Positions 33,633 to 35,530 of a stretch of 35,530 nucleotides of DNA are shown piece after piece; positions within the stretch are counted from its first letter, which is position 1, and each line of letters starts with the position of its first letter. Where the stretch lies: positions 1 to 35,530 of the forward strand of contig PFXG01000005.1 in the NCBI GenBank assembly GCA_002791545.1. The letters run 5' to 3'. A model generated the notes under the pieces. It saw only the letters and a program-made list of their open reading frames with translations. It had not been told where the DNA came from and made no database searches. Source of the stretch: Zetaproteobacteria bacterium CG_4_9_14_3_um_filter_49_83. GTDB lineage: Bacteria; Pseudomonadota; Zetaproteobacteria; Mariprofundales; Mariprofundaceae. Position numbers and translations under genes: made by a program.

Positions 33633-34191
33633 GCCGCAAGCTTCCTTCCTCCGGACTTACTTCTTGTTCAGGCTGGCCGAAGCGGGCCATGATACTTTTC
33701 AGATCAACTTCAACACTTGGGATCAGAGTCAGCTCTTTCACCACAAGCTGCTGCGCCAGCTGCGTATCGGCCGGGCTCAGATTCATGCGGGCCACCGCGT
33801 TGGGATACAGATGTGGCACGGAGGCACGTTCCTCAATCGCATGCAACAGCGGAATATCAGCATCCAGTAACAAAATAATTTTGGAGTGGTCGGCAATCGA
33901 AGGGAAAAAAGCTTCCAGCGTCATGCCTGCCGCCGGATGGCCTTCCGGATAAATATATAAGGCGATATCGCTGCGGCTTTGCAGCATGTTCTCGGCCTGA
34001 CGTAAGGTGGTTTCGCCCAGCGTGACTCCCAGCACATGTACATGGCCGCGCTCGTCAATCATGCTTCCCTGTTTTCCGTCGGACTGATAGTGGCTGCTGG
34101 TCCACATAAAAAGGCCTGCTGTGACCAGTAATGTGAGCACCAATATGCTTATCCACAATTTGTCGCCGGAATGTGCGGCTTGTTGAGTCAT
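33544..34191 (-). CDS. Unrecognised membrane-anchored protein
   Basis: I prefer ATG 34191, with AAAGGA six bases upstream, over the longer 246-residue reading from 34284, whose N-terminus is atypical. The 215-residue product has one membrane helix (about 13-31, WISILVLTLLVTAGLFMW) and a large region outside or inside the membrane. Two parts resemble each other loosely: HVLGVTLGETTLRQAENML (52-70) and KSIMARFGQPEQEV with LKYPAAGLTVTLSKDD near the end. The latter is reminiscent of the SmpA/BamE-like fold (a helix followed by F-G-x-P and a hydrophobic strand), so a periplasmic or outer membrane role is possible. I cannot name the family. It converges with and overlaps the TauE-like gene. Confidence 0.7.
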   Translation of the reverse strand: MTQQAAHSGDKLWISILVLTLLVTAGLFMWTSSHYQSDGKQGSMIDERGHVHVLGVTLGETTLRQAENMLQSRSDIALYIYPEGHPAAGMTLEAFFPSIADHSKIILLLDADIPLLHAIEERASVPHLYPNAVARMNLSPADTQLAQQLVVKELTLIPSVEVDLKSIMARFGQPEQEVSPEEGSLRLKYPAAGLTVTLSKDDATRLHFANPNSLP

Positions 34192-34349
34192 GGCGATTCC
34201 TTTTTTGAATCTGAACGCGATCTGGCACATCATGCTTGAAAGCACGTTGAATTGCATCAGGCCTTGTGCGGCAGTCACCAACATCAGTCACGCCAGACTT
34301 GCATCGATCTGGTATCCGTAACATGCTTCGCGGCCTTTGGGGGTAACAC

Positions 34350-34916
34350 ATGCAGGATCAATCGTTTGAGTATTTCGAGTCCAACAGACCGATGGAAACA
34401 TTTTTGCCGGTCATTAAAGCATTAATCAAGACACCGAAAGCTTTTTTCGAACAGATGTCACCCGCCTATTTCTTTCGTGATGGCATCTTTTTTGTATCGA
34501 TTATTATTTTCCTGGCGACATTTGTTTCCATGCCATTCAGCAATGTGCTTTTTCTGTTTTTGTTACCCGTAACATGGGGTCTTCTGTTGGTGTCGTTGCG
34601 CTTTTGGTCGGTGTATATGGCATGGGCTGTACGTGTATTCGCCAAACAGAAATTATCGACCAGGCAGGCATTTCAAATTTCCACTTATGCAGCATTTCCC
34701 ATGGTGTTCGTCGCAGTACCGGTACTCGGAGTGCTTGCATCGATCTGGAATCTTTATCTGATGTGGGTTGGCCTGGTCTCATATTGCAAGATTTCCGGCA
34801 AGAGCGCCGCAATGATTATCATGATACCAGTGATCATTCTGCTGGTTTCAACTGTATTTCTGATCACGCTGTTGATTGCTGTTTTTCCGCAACTGGCCGG
34901 TGGGTTACCCCACTGA
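34350..34916 (+). CDS. Yip1-like membrane protein
   Basis: The 188-residue protein has a short N-terminal polar region, then LIKTPKAFFEQMSP, which matches the start of bacterial Yip1-domain proteins. About five helices follow (50-68, 70-88, 115-140, 140-160, 160-185). The function of this bacterial family is not defined. ATG 34350 has GGGGGT about six bases upstream. The gene is divergent from the unrecognised gene at 33544-34191. Its last 12 bases overlap the convergent YqaA-like gene. Confidence 0.7.
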   Translation: MQDQSFEYFESNRPMETFLPVIKALIKTPKAFFEQMSPAYFFRDGIFFVSIIIFLATFVSMPFSNVLFLFLLPVTWGLLLVSLRFWSVYMAWAVRVFAKQKLSTRQAFQISTYAAFPMVFVAVPVLGVLASIWNLYLMWVGLVSYCKISGKSAAMIIMIPVIILLVSTVFLITLLIAVFPQLAGGLPH

Positions 34917-35345
34917 TCCGACGCCCACCGACCCGACAATAGCGGCAAGCACGGCATAACGTAAAAACTTGCCGATCGTTATCAGTAATACAAATAACAT
35001 AACATGGCTGCGCATCATCCCGGCGATAAAGCATAACGGGTCACCGACGATGGGCAGCCAGGCAAATATAAGGGCGGGTTGTCCGAACTTTGCGAACCAT
35101 GTTTCGGCGGTGCTTAAATGCTTCGGATTCATGCGGAAGCGGGAGTTTTGAAATGTCTGATTCAAAAATCGCCCCATGCCATAAGTGATGAGACTGCCCA
35201 GCACATTACCCAGCGTGGCGATAGCAACCAGCATATAAACATTGCCACCATCAATAATAAGATAGCTTAACAGAGCCTCCGAACCACCCGGCATCAGGGT
35301 GGAAGAAATCAGCGCTGAGAAAAAGAGAGTCCAATACACCCTCAA
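34905..35345 (-). CDS. yqaA: YqaA family (SNARE-associated/DedA-like) membrane protein
   Basis: The 146-residue protein has the YqaA pattern: SSTLMPGGSEALLSYL near the start, ATLGNVLGSLITYGMGRF, and FAWLPIVGDPLCFIAGMMR followed by GKFLRYAVLAA. E. coli YqaA reads much the same at each of these places. Members belong to the VTT/DedA-like fold linked to lipid transport. The start is uncertain: TTG 35345 overlaps the stop of a small upstream ORF, and GTG 35339 is an alternative; neither has a clear ribosome binding site. The C-terminus ends in a VGSVGVGSVG repeat. Confidence 0.85.
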   Translation of the reverse strand: MRVYWTLFFSALISSTLMPGGSEALLSYLIIDGGNVYMLVAIATLGNVLGSLITYGMGRFLNQTFQNSRFRMNPKHLSTAETWFAKFGQPALIFAWLPIVGDPLCFIAGMMRSHVMLFVLLITIGKFLRYAVLAAIVGSVGVGSVG

Positions 35346-35443
35346 ACTCTAGCCGAACGAATAAAATCCTCCATGTAAGCTCTGAGCATGGCGTATTCAC
35401 TTTTAGTCAACAAGTCTTCAACTTCCAATGTTGGAACCGACAT
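35342..35443 (-). CDS. Possible small ORF or 3' end of a broken gene before yqaA
   Basis: From ATG 35443 the frame encodes 33 residues: MSVPTLEVEDLLTKSEYAML then RAYMEDFIRSARV. It has protein-like composition and a likely amphipathic helix. The same frame is open a further 20 codons upstream (GFIPEIKSYGCG) until a TAA. The TGA overlaps the yqaA TTG, suggesting coupling. No strong ribosome binding site is seen, so this could equally be the end of a frameshifted gene that extends beyond the window edge. The family is not recognised. Confidence 0.35.
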   Translation of the reverse strand: MSVPTLEVEDLLTKSEYAMLRAYMEDFIRSARV

Positions 35444-35530
35444 TCCGCACCCATAACTTTTAATTTCAGGAATAAAACCTGAGATAGCAATTTCCCATTA
35501 ACCGCAACAGTTTCTCATGTTGATTATTGA
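35444..35530. other. Window end, no supported feature
   Basis: These 87 bases hold part of the open frame described for the small ORF at 35342-35443 and a second minus-strand frame (HEKLLRLMGNCYLRFYS) that stops at once. They may be the tail of a gene lying outside the window. Confidence 0.3.

Noticed and set aside
33544-34284. Longer start (34284) for the unrecognised membrane protein
   Set aside because: The extra 31 residues lack a good ribosome binding site, whereas ATG 34191 has AAAGGA at proper spacing and opens directly before the membrane helix.
1-35530. CRISPR arrays, insertion sequences, prophage, tRNA or rRNA genes
   Set aside because: I saw no regularly spaced direct repeats, transposase or integrase motifs, or cloverleaf-like sequences with TTCGAATC-type arms on either strand.

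Overview
This window looks like chromosomal DNA of a free-living Gram-negative proteobacterium. Evidence for this is the cbb3 oxidase with its full maturation set, a KefC-type antiporter, an OmpA-type lipoprotein, a PlsC acyltransferase and a YqaA-like protein. The respiratory genes and the many PAS/GAF sensors suggest life at low or fluctuating oxygen. The sequence alone does not settle the class; a gamma- or zetaproteobacterium is my best guess. I saw no tRNA, rRNA, CRISPR array, transposase or integrase.

Region 1 (1-11.7 kb, all minus strand) is the most unusual part. A membrane-anchored PAS/GAF/HD-GYP protein (11542-8018) is followed by kaiC (7867-6125), kaiB (6128-5802), a four-PAS/GAF/GGDEF/EAL protein (5802-2347), a small frameshifted ORF (2344-2109) and a five-PAS/GGDEF protein that leaves the window (2112-<1). 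From kaiC on, the genes are joined by ATGA or TAATG overlaps or a 2-nt gap, so they are very likely one translationally coupled operon. It links a KaiB/KaiC module without KaiA to proteins that should make and degrade cyclic di-GMP. A decayed fragment of a second kaiC lies directly in front of the HD-GYP gene. The small ORF is broken, or regulated, at a run of nine T.

Region 2 (11.8-14.4 kb, minus strand) holds an ABC-2 permease and ATPase pair, a single-receiver response regulator and an 18-codon hydrophobic ORF with a strong ribosome binding site. Its upstream region contains a palindrome and a motif also present in front of kaiC.

Region 3 (14.4-24.5 kb) is ordinary housekeeping and transport: PlsC, an OmpA-like lipoprotein, ArsC-type reductase, UvrD/PcrA helicase, ClC channel with CBS domains, AEC-family carrier, KefC-type antiporter, a small BFD-like Fe-S protein and an AI-2E-family membrane protein.

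Region 4 (24.8-33.6 kb, plus strand) is a complete cbb3 oxidase locus. The structural genes ccoNOQP are followed by an extra 37-residue one-helix ORF and a hairpin terminator, then by the maturation genes ccoG, fixH/ccoH, ccoI, ccoS and a TauE/SafE-like gene. The tail (33.5-35.5 kb) holds an unrecognised membrane-anchored protein, a Yip1-like protein, a YqaA-like protein and a possible small ORF coupled to it.
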